The position numbers were made by a program, and so were the translations under genes. Positions 22,216 to 30,016 of a stretch of DNA of 33,612 nucleotides are shown piece after piece. How positions within the stretch are numbered: the first letter of the stretch is position 1; each line of letters starts with the position of its first letter. The notes under the pieces are model-generated. The model was not told the origin of the DNA. It saw only the letters and a list, made by a program, of their open reading frames with translations, and made no database searches. Origin of the DNA: Streptomyces sp. NBRC 110611 (GTDB lineage Bacteria > Actinomycetota > Actinomycetes > Streptomycetales > Streptomycetaceae); contig NZ_BBUY01000030.1 of the NCBI RefSeq assembly GCF_001590865.1, positions 1 to 33,612 on the forward strand, in the 5' to 3' direction.

Positions 22216-23910
22216 CTAGAGCGCGGACAGCTCCGTCAGCAGGTCGTCCAGGCCCAGCGACCCCTGTGACAGCGCCGCCATGTGCCAGGCCTTGAGGTCG
22301 AAGTCCGCGCCGTGCCGGGCGCGGGCCGCGTCCCGGCCGCGCAGCCAGACCCGCTCGCCGAGCTTGTAGCCGATCGCCTGGCCCGCCATGCCCTGGTAGC
22401 GGATGATCTCGCTCTCGACGTGGTCGGCCGGCCTGCCGCAGTGGCGGGTCAGGAACTCCTGGGCCAGCTGCGGCGTCCAGCGCTCACCGGGGTGGAACGG
22501 GGAGTCCGCCGGGATCTCCAGCTCCAGGTGCATACCGATGTCGATGATGACCCGGATGGCCCGCATCATCTGCGCGTCCAGGTAGCCCAGCCGCCGCTCG
22601 GCGCTGGTCAGGAAGCCGAGTTCGTCCATCAGGCGCTCGGCGTACAGCGCCCAGCCCTCGACGTTGGCGCTGACGATGCCCACCGTCGTCTGGTACCGCG
22701 AGAGCCGGTCGGCGACGTGCACCCACTGCGCCAGCTGGAGGTGATGGCCCGGCACCCCCTCGTGGTACCAGGTCGAGACCAGGTCGTACGCCGGGAAGCG
22801 GGTCTCGCCCCTCACCGGCAGCCAGGTGCGGCCGGGGCGGGAGAAGTCCAGCGACGGCTGGGTGTAGTACGGGGCGGCGGCGCTGCCGGGCGGGGCGATC
22901 CGCGACTCGACCCGGCGCACCCGCTCGGCCAGGTCGAAGTGGGTGCCGTCCAGCGCTTCGATGGTCTCGTCCATCAGCGACTGCAGCCACTGCCGGGTCT
23001 CCTCGGCGCCCTCGACCGCCTCACCGTGATCGTCGCACCAGGCCAGCGCCTCCCACGGGGTCTTCGCGCCGGGCAGGACCTTCTCTGCCTCGGTCTGCAT
23101 CTCGGCCAGCAGCCGGTGGAACTCGGACCAGCCGTACGCGTACGCCTCGTCCGGGTCGAGGTCGGCGCCGTTGTAGTAGCGGGCCAGGAGGGTGTAGCGG
23201 TCCCGGCCCACGACGTCCGGTGCGCCGGCGACGGCCGGTGCGTAGCGGTCCCGGAACCAGTCGCGCAGCTCCGTCAGCGCGCCGGTCGCGACCGCCGCGG
23301 CCTCGGTGAGCTCGGTGCGCAGGGCGTCCGGGCCGGGCGCGGTGAACTCGGCGAACCAGCTGCGGTCGGCGCCGATCCACTCGTCCAACTGGCCGATGAC
23401 GGTGGCGACTTGACGCGGCCCGGCGGGCAGGTCCCGCTTGAGTCCGGCGTCCAGTGCGGCGCGGTAGCCGTCCAGCGCGTCCGGTACGGCACGGAGCCGC
23501 CGGGCGATCGCCGCCCAGTCCGCTTCGGTCTCGGCGGGCGTGAGCGTGAAGGCCTCCCGGACGTGGTGCAGCGGTGAGCTGAGGTTGCTGACCGTGCGCA
23601 GGCCCTCGCCCGCCTCGTGCACGGCCAGTTCGGCGGTCAGCCGCTCGCGCAGCAGCCGGGCGCAGACCCGCTCGGCGGGGCTCTCCGCGCCCGGCCGCGC
23701 CTCGGCATCGGTGAGCTTCTCCAGTGTCGTACGGGCGAGTTGGGCCACCGCTTCCTGGCCTGTCGGAGAGAAGTCGGGGAGTCTGCTCGAGCTCTCGGGG
23801 ACGCCGAGGAAGGTGCCGGTGATCGGGTCCAGGTCGACGAGGGCGTCGACGTAGGCGTCGGCGACCTGGCGGGGCAGCTCGCCGCCCGCGGAAGGAGTGG
23901 TGTTGGGCAT
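22216..23910 (-). CDS. DUF885 domain protein (putative metallopeptidase)
   Basis: This 564-residue protein of the DUF885 family has a zinc-peptidase-type motif HEGVPGHH (about residue 390) and a downstream acidic helix (VEGWALYAERLMDELG) that would supply the third ligand, as in thermolysin-like and M32 enzymes. The rest is helical, and the C-terminus (YQGMAGQAIGYKLGERVWLR) is typical of the family. There is no signal peptide, so it is probably cytoplasmic. The substrate is unknown. The start is ATG 23910, chosen because GAGG lies nine bases upstream. ATG 23919 abuts the same GAGG and has no spacer. It is a single gene with its own strong terminator. Confidence 0.85.
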   Translation of the reverse strand: MPNTTPSAGGELPRQVADAYVDALVDLDPITGTFLGVPESSSRLPDFSPTGQEAVAQLARTTLEKLTDAEARPGAESPAERVCARLLRERLTAELAVHEAGEGLRTVSNLSSPLHHVREAFTLTPAETEADWAAIARRLRAVPDALDGYRAALDAGLKRDLPAGPRQVATVIGQLDEWIGADRSWFAEFTAPGPDALRTELTEAAAVATGALTELRDWFRDRYAPAVAGAPDVVGRDRYTLLARYYNGADLDPDEAYAYGWSEFHRLLAEMQTEAEKVLPGAKTPWEALAWCDDHGEAVEGAEETRQWLQSLMDETIEALDGTHFDLAERVRRVESRIAPPGSAAAPYYTQPSLDFSRPGRTWLPVRGETRFPAYDLVSTWYHEGVPGHHLQLAQWVHVADRLSRYQTTVGIVSANVEGWALYAERLMDELGFLTSAERRLGYLDAQMMRAIRVIIDIGMHLELEIPADSPFHPGERWTPQLAQEFLTRHCGRPADHVESEIIRYQGMAGQAIGYKLGERVWLRGRDAARARHGADFDLKAWHMAALSQGSLGLDDLLTELSAL

Positions 23911-23999
23911 GGTGGCCATCCTCGTACGGATAGCCCCGCCGCGTCACCCTCAATAAGCCGTACGTGCCTGTCGCTTTACAGCGGCATTGCCTCATGCGG

Positions 24000-24033
24000 C
24001 GGCCGGCCGGGCGTCGGAACGCCGGGCCGGCCG
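24000..24033 (-). terminator. Terminator of the ACT-GNAT gene
   Basis: A stem of nine plus five base pairs with one G-G mismatch (24000-24014 with 24019-24033) and a CGGA tetraloop lies about 48 bases past the minus-strand stop. Confidence 0.6.
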
Positions 24034-24080
24034 TGGCGGGGTGATGGCGGGGGGAGCGGTGCCGGGCGGGAGGGGCCGGA

Positions 24081-25463
24081 TCAGCGGCTCCCGGTGCCGT
24101 CCTGGGCGGCGCCGACGCTGTGGGCCGGGACGCCCGCCGGACGGGTAGTGATCACCAGTGTGCCCTCCTCGATCTGGTAGTCGAGCGGCAGTCCGAGGCC
24201 GCGCATCGCCGCCACCATGCCCGTGTTGGAGGCCTGAGTGATCGCGTAGACGCTCTCGCAGCCGGCCTCCGCGGCCATCGTCACCAGCCGGCGCAGCAGC
24301 TCCGCGCCGATGCCGCGCTGCTGCCAGACGTCCTCGACCAGCAGCGCCACCTCGGTCTCGTCGCCGTCCCACAGCAGATGGCCGAGCGCCACCAGCCGGC
24401 CGGACGTCTCCACCACCAGGGTGCGGCCGAACCGCGGGCTCAGCAGATGCTCCAGGTAGCGGTCCGCGTCCCCGACCGGGCCGTGGTAGCGCAGCGCCAG
24501 GGTCCGCGACGAGCAGCGGTCGTGCATCTCGCGGGCCGCGGCCAGGTCGGCGGCGTCGGCGCGGCGGACCGTGATCTCGTCGCCCTCCGGCAGGGTGAGC
24601 ACCTCGCGGCGCGGCGGCACCCGCCGGCCGAGCCGGGCGTCCAGCTCGACCAGCGCCCGGACCCGGGCGAACTCGGTGGGGGTGAACGGCAACTGCGGCC
24701 GTTCGATGGTCAGCGAGCCGCCGGACGGGTCGCGGAACGTCATCGCGAACTCCTCCAGCACCCCCTCGGCGGGGACCTCCTCGGCCAGCGGCTGCCCCGT
24801 CAGCGAGCGGGCGGGCACCGAGCGGATCGTGCAGCGGCCCAGCAACTGCCGGAGCACCAGGGGGAGTTCCGCGGAGTCCAGGGCCGTGCGGGTCGCCAGG
24901 CCGAGCATCCGGGTCGGGGCGTCGACGAGATCGTGCGCGTCGGCCCGCTCCAGCCAGCTGTCGGTGCCGCCCGCGCCGGCCACCGTACGGGTCAGCTCCC
25001 TGGGCGCCAGCGAGCCGGGTGCCCGCAGCAGGAACTCGTCGACCGTGCCCGCGGACAGCGGGTGGGTCTGCAGACTCAGTATGTCCACGTGCTGTGCGGC
25101 CAGCGCCGTGCACAGCGCGGCCAGGCTGCCCGGCTCGTCACGGACCGTGGTCCGCATCCGCCACAGCACCGTCTCCTGGCCGCCCGCCCCGGGAGCCGGG
25201 GCGGTGGGTGACGGTGCCGTGGCGCCGGTATCGGTCGGCGGTGGGGCGTGCTCATGGCGTCGGGACCACCAGACGTGGAACGCCGCCGTGGCCACCAGGG
25301 CCACCGCCGCGGCGCACAGCAGGGCCGGGCCCGACGGGCCGTGCGCGACGGTGTTGGCGGCGGCGTCGGCCACCGCCACCGCCGTGAACAGCGCGGCCAG
25401 CTCGACGACCTCCCGGCGCCAGTGGTGGCGGCGGGCCGAACGGGCAGAGGATGCTTCAGTCAT
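24081..25463 (-). CDS. Membrane ACT-domain GNAT acetyltransferase
   Basis: This is a 460-residue fusion. The N-terminus has two hydrophobic segments (LAALFTAVAVADAAANTVA and ALLCAAAVALVATAAFHVWW, about 20-70), so it is probably membrane-anchored. A Pro-rich linker leads to an ACT domain (about 100-170: MRTTVRDEPGSLAALCTALAAQHVDILSLQTH), the fold that senses amino acids. A second ACT-like or linking segment follows. The C-terminal GNAT domain (about 305-440) has ITVRRADAADLAAAREMHDR and the acetyl-CoA loop QQRGIGAELLRRLV. The start is ATG 25463 with GTGAGG eight bases upstream. The substrate is unknown. The layout suggests acetylation gated by a small ligand, which is inference. Confidence 0.8.
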   Translation of the reverse strand: MTEASSARSARRHHWRREVVELAALFTAVAVADAAANTVAHGPSGPALLCAAAVALVATAAFHVWWSRRHEHAPPPTDTGATAPSPTAPAPGAGGQETVLWRMRTTVRDEPGSLAALCTALAAQHVDILSLQTHPLSAGTVDEFLLRAPGSLAPRELTRTVAGAGGTDSWLERADAHDLVDAPTRMLGLATRTALDSAELPLVLRQLLGRCTIRSVPARSLTGQPLAEEVPAEGVLEEFAMTFRDPSGGSLTIERPQLPFTPTEFARVRALVELDARLGRRVPPRREVLTLPEGDEITVRRADAADLAAAREMHDRCSSRTLALRYHGPVGDADRYLEHLLSPRFGRTLVVETSGRLVALGHLLWDGDETEVALLVEDVWQQRGIGAELLRRLVTMAAEAGCESVYAITQASNTGMVAAMRGLGLPLDYQIEEGTLVITTRPAGVPAHSVGAAQDGTGSR

Positions 25464-25482
25464 GCACACAGCCTCACCGACA

Positions 25483-25505
25483 GGTGTTGCCTGATCACCA
25501 ACACC
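25483..25505 (-). terminator. Hairpin between phoD and the GNAT gene
   Basis: GGTGTTG (25483-25489) and CAACACC (25499-25505) form a perfect seven-base stem with a nine-base loop. It sits 41 bases past the phoD stop and 20 bases before the GNAT start. It could be a weak terminator or an operator. Confidence 0.4.
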
Positions 25506-25546
25506 GTGTGTCCGACGGGTAAAAGGAGCAATCGGGGTATTGGCCC

Positions 25547-27121
25547 TTACTGCCCTACTCGTCCTGGTTGGAGCACCTTGCTGAACAGCACCTTTCCCCC
25601 CTCCTGGCGCAGCCGCACCGTCAGCTCCCCGCTCGCCCCGTCGATGTCGATCTCGCCGAAGTTCTGCGGGCTCTCCGCCGGGGAGGTGTTGGCACGGTCC
25701 GGTGCCCTGACGAACGCCTGAGCCGGCCCGAACGTTCCGTCGAGCGCCACCGCCTGGAACCCGCCCGCGTTCAGCGGCCCCGACACGAACTCCCAGAACG
25801 GCTCGAAATCCCCGAACGCCGCCCGCTCCGGTGCGTAGTGCTGCGCCGATGTGTAGTGGACGTCCGCCGTGAGCCACAGGGTGCCGGTGATCCGGGCGTG
25901 CTTGATGTGCCGCAGCAGCTCGGCCAGCTGCCGCTCGCGGCCCAGCGGAGCACCCGGATCACCCTGCGCCACCGCCTCGAAGTCCGTCTTGCCGTCCGGC
26001 ACGACCAGGCCCAGCGGCAGGTCGGAGGCGATCACCTTCCAGACCGCCCGCGAACGCGACAGCTCCCGCTTGAGCCAGCGCAGCTGCTCGGCCCCCAGGA
26101 TGCCCCGCGGGTCGTCGGTCTGCCGGCCGGGTGAATTGGCGTTGCGGTAGCGGCGCATGTCCAGTACGAACACGTCGAGCAGCGGGCCGTGCCGCACCAC
26201 GCGGTAGACCCGGCCTCCCCCGTCGGGCCGCAGCGTACGGACCGGGAAGTACTCGCCGAAGGCGCGCAGCGACCGGGCGGCCAGGACGTCCGCGTCCTTC
26301 TCCGTGTACCGGTCGTCGTCGAGCAGCTGGCCCGGATACCAGTTGTTGTGCACCTCGTGGTCGTCCCACTGGACGATCGTGGGCACCTGGGCGTTGAACC
26401 GGCGCAGGTTGGCGTCCAGGAGGTTGTACCGGAACGCGCCACGGAACTCCGCGAGCGTCTCGGCGACCTTCGCCTTCTCCTCGGTCGTCACATTCCGCCA
26501 GATCCGGCCGTCCGGCAGGGGCACCGTGCCGGTGATCGGGCCGTCCGCGTAGATGGCGTCGCCGCTGCACAGGAAGAAGTCCGGGTTCCGGCGCCGCATG
26601 TCCTCGAAGACCCGGTAGCCGCCGCGCTCCGGGTTGATCCCCCAGCCCTGGCCGGCGAGATCGCCCGACCAGTGGAAACGCACATCCGCGTGCCCGCCCG
26701 TCGGAGCCGTACGGAACGTGCCCGGCACCGGCTCGCCGGTGCGGCGCGGGTCGTCCGGGTCGGCCAGCAGCACCCGGTAGTGGATCTGCTCACCGGCCGG
26801 CAGACCGTGCAGCGCGGTGACACCGGTGAAGTCGGTGTCCGGCCCCAGTACCGGCCCGTGCCAGGTTCTGGCGTGACGGAACGACTCGGTCGCCGCGGTC
26901 TGCACCACCATCCGGGCCGGACGGTCGGACCGCACCCAGACCAGCCCCGAGGACGTCGTCACGTCACCGGCCTGCACGCCCCAGGCGGCACCCGGCCGCC
27001 CGCTGCGGGCCTGGGCCGGCGCCGCGCCGCAGAGCGCCGGAAGCGCCAGCGCCGCGGAACCCGCCGCGGCGCTCCGCAGCAGCGAGCGCCGTCCGAAACC
27101 GCCGCCGGATCCCTGCGCCAT
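25547..27121 (-). CDS. phoD: Alkaline phosphatase D, Tat-exported
   Basis: This 524-residue PhoD-type phosphatase/phosphodiesterase releases phosphate from esters outside the cell using a Ca/Fe centre. A twin-arginine signal (GRRSLLRSAAAGSAALALPAL, about 10-30) ends near APAQA. The N-terminal PhoD domain (about 45-135: WGVQAGDVTTSSGLVWVRSD) is followed by the catalytic domain with WSGDLAG, SGDAIYADGP, WDDHEVHNNW and TADVHYTSAQ as metal-binding motifs. The start is ATG 27121 behind GGAGG six bases upstream. The frame continues to 27280 but that extension lacks protein character. A PHO-box-like repeat lies at 27176-27204, matching control by phosphate starvation through PhoP. Confidence 0.92.
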   Translation of the reverse strand: MAQGSGGGFGRRSLLRSAAAGSAALALPALCGAAPAQARSGRPGAAWGVQAGDVTTSSGLVWVRSDRPARMVVQTAATESFRHARTWHGPVLGPDTDFTGVTALHGLPAGEQIHYRVLLADPDDPRRTGEPVPGTFRTAPTGGHADVRFHWSGDLAGQGWGINPERGGYRVFEDMRRRNPDFFLCSGDAIYADGPITGTVPLPDGRIWRNVTTEEKAKVAETLAEFRGAFRYNLLDANLRRFNAQVPTIVQWDDHEVHNNWYPGQLLDDDRYTEKDADVLAARSLRAFGEYFPVRTLRPDGGGRVYRVVRHGPLLDVFVLDMRRYRNANSPGRQTDDPRGILGAEQLRWLKRELSRSRAVWKVIASDLPLGLVVPDGKTDFEAVAQGDPGAPLGRERQLAELLRHIKHARITGTLWLTADVHYTSAQHYAPERAAFGDFEPFWEFVSGPLNAGGFQAVALDGTFGPAQAFVRAPDRANTSPAESPQNFGEIDIDGASGELTVRLRQEGGKVLFSKVLQPGRVGQ

Positions 27122-27175
27122 CGGAAACCTCCATGCCGTGAGCGAGTGCGGTGACACCCGTTCGTACCGCTGTCC

Positions 27176-27204
27176 GGTGCCGCACGGCCGAACGGACGGT
27201 GAAC
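27176..27204 (-). promoter_or_regulatory. PHO-box-like direct repeats upstream of phoD
   Basis: Read on the minus strand, units start every 11 bases: GTTCACC (27204-27198), GTTCGGC (27193-27187) and CGGCACC (27182-27176). They match the known PhoP unit GTTCACC at 7, 5 and 4 of 7 positions. The array is 55 to 83 bases before the phoD ATG, a normal activator position. Confidence 0.65.
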
Positions 27205-27312
27205 ACCGGCCTGTTCGGCCACGTGCCGGGCCGGGCCGCGGACGTGGGCCCCACCGGCCGGGCCATGGTCGCAGGACCACCGGCCGGCCGCCAGCACGTC
27301 ACCGGCCGTGAT

Positions 27313-27345
27313 GCCCCGTGCCGCCCGCCGCCCCGTGCCGCCCGC
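27313..27345. repeat. Tandem perfect 16-bp repeat
   Basis: GCCCCGTGCCGCCCGC occurs at 27313-27328 and again at 27330-27345, a period of 17. It lies about 100 bases upstream of the sigma factor start. It may be a duplicated operator or a slippage product in GC-rich DNA. Confidence 0.6.
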
Positions 27346-27441
27346 GGCACCGTGGCGGTGACCGTCGCATCGCGTGGTGGCGAACCTCGCACCGCGCCGT
27401 TTTCGCTGGACAACGCGGGGACGGCCGGATGGGATGGGGGA

Positions 27442-28326
27442 GTGCTGAAGGATTCCGTGACCGAGGTCTTCGAGGAACACCGCCCCGTACTGTTCGGGGT
27501 CGCCTACCGGATGCTCGGCCGGGTGGCCGACGCCGAGGACGTGGTGCAGGACGCCTGGCTGCGCTGGGCGGGCGCCGACCGGACCGAGGTACGCGAGGCG
27601 CGCCCCTACCTCGTACGCATCACCACCCGGCTGGCCATCGACCGGCTGCGGCAGGTGCAGTCGCGGCGCGAGTCCTACGTGGGACCCTGGCTGCCGGAGC
27701 CACTGGCGACCGACGCCGCCGGGACCGCGCCGGACACCGCGGACCGGGCGGTGTTCACCGAGTCCGTCACCCTCGCCATGCTCGTCGTCATGGAGTCGCT
27801 CTCCCCGCTGGAGCGCGCCGTGTTCGTGCTCCGTGAGGCGTTCGGCTACCCGTACGCGGAGATCGCCACCGCCCTGGACCGCAGTGCGGAAGCGGTGCGC
27901 CAGCTGGCGGGCCGGGCCCGGCGGCATGTCGAGGAGGGCACACCGCGCTTCGAGGTCGATCCGGCCCGGCAGCGCGACCTGACCGAGCGGTTCCTCGCCG
28001 CGGCCGCCGGCGACGACCTGGAGGGGCTGCTGAGCCTGCTGGCCGCGGACGCCCGGCTGGTCGGCGACAGCGGCGGCAAGGCCAAGGCCCCGCTGCGGGT
28101 CATCGAGTCCGCGGACAAGGTCGCCCGCTTCCTCTGCGCCGTCGCCAGGAATCCGGACCCGGCGGCGGAGTACACGTTCCTCGAACTCAACGGTGGCATC
28201 GCCATGCTGACCCGCCACAACGGCGTACCCGACACCGTCCTCCAGCTCGGCATCCAGGGCGGCCGGGTCCAGACGGTCTACGTCGTGCGCAACCCGGAGA
28301 AGCTGGCGTCGCTGGCCGCCCGCTGA
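27442..28326 (+). CDS. ECF41-type sigma factor (SigJ-like)
   Basis: This 294-residue RNA polymerase sigma factor has a C-terminal SnoaL-like extension. Sigma region 2 is at about 10-75 (FEEHRPVLFGVAYRMLGRVADAEDVVQDAWLRW). Region 4 is at about 110-165 (LSPLERAVFVLREAFGYPYAEIATALDRSAEAVRQL). Between them is the ECF41 linker PWLPEP. The extension (about 175-290) carries the variant DSGGK motif and the terminal NPEKL, close to the family's DGGGK and NPDKL. In ECF41 the extension tunes activity in place of an anti-sigma factor. The start is GTG 27442, with GTG 27457 as an alternative; neither ribosome-binding site is strong. The usual linked oxidoreductase/epimerase/decarboxylase gene is absent. 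Its 3' end overlaps the convergent racemase gene by 49 bases. Confidence 0.88.
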   Translation: MLKDSVTEVFEEHRPVLFGVAYRMLGRVADAEDVVQDAWLRWAGADRTEVREARPYLVRITTRLAIDRLRQVQSRRESYVGPWLPEPLATDAAGTAPDTADRAVFTESVTLAMLVVMESLSPLERAVFVLREAFGYPYAEIATALDRSAEAVRQLAGRARRHVEEGTPRFEVDPARQRDLTERFLAAAAGDDLEGLLSLLAADARLVGDSGGKAKAPLRVIESADKVARFLCAVARNPDPAAEYTFLELNGGIAMLTRHNGVPDTVLQLGIQGGRVQTVYVVRNPEKLASLAAR

Positions 28327-28943
28327 GCGGCGGCCCGCAGGCCGAGGCGCGGGCTCGACAGCACCGGCACCCGGTGGCCCGGAGCGTCCGCCACCGGTGC
28401 CATGGACGCCTGGGCCAGGACGGCCACATCGGCGTCCCGCACCCGCCGCACCGCGGAGTCGACCGCCGCCAGATACCCCGCGGTGTCACCGGCCTCGAAA
28501 CGCTCCCAGGCGCCCGCCACCAGCACCGTCCGCACGCCGACCGCGCGCCCGGCCCGGCCGGCCTCCTCGGCGATCAGGTCCCCGGTGGGCGCGAGGGTGC
28601 TCTCCAGCGCGGCGAGCACGGCGATGCGCGGTCCGGCGGCGACGGCCGCCGCGGCCATCGGACGGTCCACCCGCAGGGTCGGGAGCCCGGCCGCGGCACC
28701 GGCCGCCTCCGCGGCCCCGCCGATCGTCGAGCAGGTGCACAGCGCCGCCCGCGCCCCGTCCCCCGCGGCCGCCCCGAGCACCGCGGAGATCTCCTCGCCG
28801 ACGGCTTCCGGCCCCTGCGCCCTTGCCCGGTCCAGGAGTTCCGGACGTACGAAGTGACGCAGCGCCAGGCCGGGGGCCTCCTCGTCGCGCAGCGCGTCGA
28901 AGACCGGGACGTGGACGGGCGCGGTGTGGAGTACGGCGAGCAT
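28278..28943 (-). CDS. Asp/Glu racemase-family protein
   Basis: This 221-residue protein of the aspartate/glutamate/hydantoin racemase superfamily catalyses, or once catalysed, proton abstraction at a carbon next to a carboxylate. It has an N-terminal LAVLHTAPVHVPVFDAL and the first catalytic-Cys region ALCTCSTIGGAAEAAG (about 67-82), followed by GPRIAVLAALESTLAPTGDLI. The place of the second Cys reads VAVLAQASMAP, without Cys. This suggests a one-base mechanism or a different reaction. The start ATG 28943 has no ribosome-binding site, but TACCCT on the minus strand (28956-28951) is spaced for a leaderless message. Its 3' end overlaps the sigma gene convergently. A GntR operator lies 30 bases upstream. 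Confidence 0.78.
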   Translation of the reverse strand: MLAVLHTAPVHVPVFDALRDEEAPGLALRHFVRPELLDRARAQGPEAVGEEISAVLGAAAGDGARAALCTCSTIGGAAEAAGAAAGLPTLRVDRPMAAAAVAAGPRIAVLAALESTLAPTGDLIAEEAGRAGRAVGVRTVLVAGAWERFEAGDTAGYLAAVDSAVRRVRDADVAVLAQASMAPVADAPGHRVPVLSSPRLGLRAAAQRAASDASFSGLRTT

Positions 28944-28971
28944 GGCCGCAAGGGTAGCGAACGGATGCGGG

Positions 28972-29007
28972 ATTGGTCTTGACCAAGGGTGAGGACGGCC
29001 ATATCTT
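28972..29007 (+). promoter_or_regulatory. gntR promoter with overlapping palindromic operator
   Basis: The -35 TTGACC (28979-28984), a 17-base spacer and the -10 TATCTT (29002-29007) form a good vegetative promoter. A perfect palindrome TTGGTC-TT-GACCAA (28973-28986) covers the -35. The 16-base ATTGGTCTTGACCAAG agrees with 12 of 16 positions of the DasR (HutC-family) site ACTGGTCTAGACCAGT. The downstream gene encodes a HutC-type regulator, so autoregulation is likely. Confidence 0.68.
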
Positions 29008-29146
29008 CGGGATACTGCAACAACCTTTCATAAAGAAGCGTTCATCACCGGGCGCGCGGGCGGGAGCGCATCGCCGACGCCTCGTGTGCGGGCCCGGATT
29101 CGATGGGGGTACTGCCCCGGTGGGCAGCGGCCAGTGCGGAGGACAG

Positions 29147-29896
29147 GTGGGGACCACGCAGCTCGAAACGGCGCCGGAGCCGAAGTACTGGCACCTCAAG
29201 ACCGTGCTCAGCGACGCGCTGGACTCGGAGTTCGCGGTCGGTGAGATTCTGCCCAACGAGCGTGATCTGGCAGCCCGGTTCGGCGTCGCCCGGGCCACGC
29301 TGCGACAGGCGCTCGAACAGCTGGAACTGGAGGGCCGGCTGCAGCGCCGCCGCGGCGTGGGCACCACGGTCGCCCCGCCGCGCGTCGGCGTCGCCGTCGG
29401 CCCCGCACGGCACAGCTGGCCCGGCGCCCCCGGCGACGACTGGCAGCCGGCCGACGCGGCCGAGAGCGACACCGTGCCGTCCGCCGTGGCCCGCATGCTG
29501 GCGACCGCTCCTGGCGACCGGGTGCACATCGTGCGCCGCACCAGGCTCACCCAGGGCCGGCCCGTCGCCGCCGAGTTGCTGTACGTACCGGCGGCCGCGG
29601 TCCCCGGATGCGCCGAATCGGCCGCGGCCCTCACCGCACCGGCCCGCGCCCGCGCCGTGCTGCGCGCGCTGCAGGAACTGCGGCTGGACGGCCAGGACCG
29701 CACAGTGGAACTCGGCTCGGCCCGTGCCGAGGACGCCAAGCAGCTGGACCGCCTGCCCGGCGCGCCCGTTCTGGTGGTGACGACCCGCTATGTCTCCGAC
29801 GGCCGCACCACCGCCGTGTCCGTGGCGACGTACCGCGCGGACACCTGCCGGCTGACCTTCGGTGAAAGCACGACACTGCCACTGCTGGCCGGGTAG
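29147..29896 (+). CDS. GntR-family regulator, HutC type
   Basis: This 249-residue transcription factor has an N-terminal GntR winged helix-turn-helix (about 12-75: YWHLKTVLSDALDSEFAVGEILPNERDLAARFGVARATLRQALEQLELEGRLQRRRGVGT). A UTRA ligand-binding domain follows (about 95-245, ending VATYRADTCRLTF). HutC/DasR relatives bind sugar phosphates or acids and release DNA. The GTG start at 29147 has GGAGG (29138-29142) four bases upstream. Starting at ATG 28973 would run through the promoter. The message would have a leader of about 130 bases. The target may include the divergent racemase gene. The ligand is not evident. Confidence 0.88.
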   Translation: MGTTQLETAPEPKYWHLKTVLSDALDSEFAVGEILPNERDLAARFGVARATLRQALEQLELEGRLQRRRGVGTTVAPPRVGVAVGPARHSWPGAPGDDWQPADAAESDTVPSAVARMLATAPGDRVHIVRRTRLTQGRPVAAELLYVPAAAVPGCAESAAALTAPARARAVLRALQELRLDGQDRTVELGSARAEDAKQLDRLPGAPVLVVTTRYVSDGRTTAVSVATYRADTCRLTFGESTTLPLLAG

Positions 29897-29962
29897 GGGA
29901 TATTCCCTAGGGGCGGGTCGAACGGATTCCCTAGGGGATGCCATGGCCCCCTGCAGGGCCAT
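29894..29962. terminator. Cluster of hairpins between gntR and ROK genes
   Basis: ATTCCCTAGGGG occurs twice (29902-29913 and 29926-29937), each centred on the palindrome CCCTAGGG. TAGGG-GATATT-CCCTA (29894-29909) can form a hairpin at the gntR stop, and ATGGCCC-CCTGCA-GGGCCAT (29943-29962) is a perfect seven-base stem. Together they suit a bidirectional terminator between convergent genes. Confidence 0.55.
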
Positions 29963-30016
29963 AACGAGGTGGGGTGGGGCGGGTATTCCCGGAGGTTGTG
30001 CGCGGAGGTGGTCGGT

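Larger units (their letters stand above)
27122..27441. other. Divergent intergenic region phoD / ECF41
   Basis: The 320 bases between two divergent starts hold the PHO-box-like repeat (27176-27204) and a perfect tandem 16-bp repeat (27313-27328 and 27330-27345). No gene is convincing: the frames reading through it are Arg/Pro-rich and lack ribosome-binding sites. A near match to the ECF41 -35 motif (TGTCACC) occurs on the minus strand at about 27150-27156, but no CGTC-type -10 follows it. Confidence 0.5.

Noticed and set aside
25464..25877. Upstream extension of the ACT-GNAT frame into phoD
   Set aside because: It overlaps the well-supported phoD 3' end in another frame. ATG 25463 with GTGAGG is the better start.
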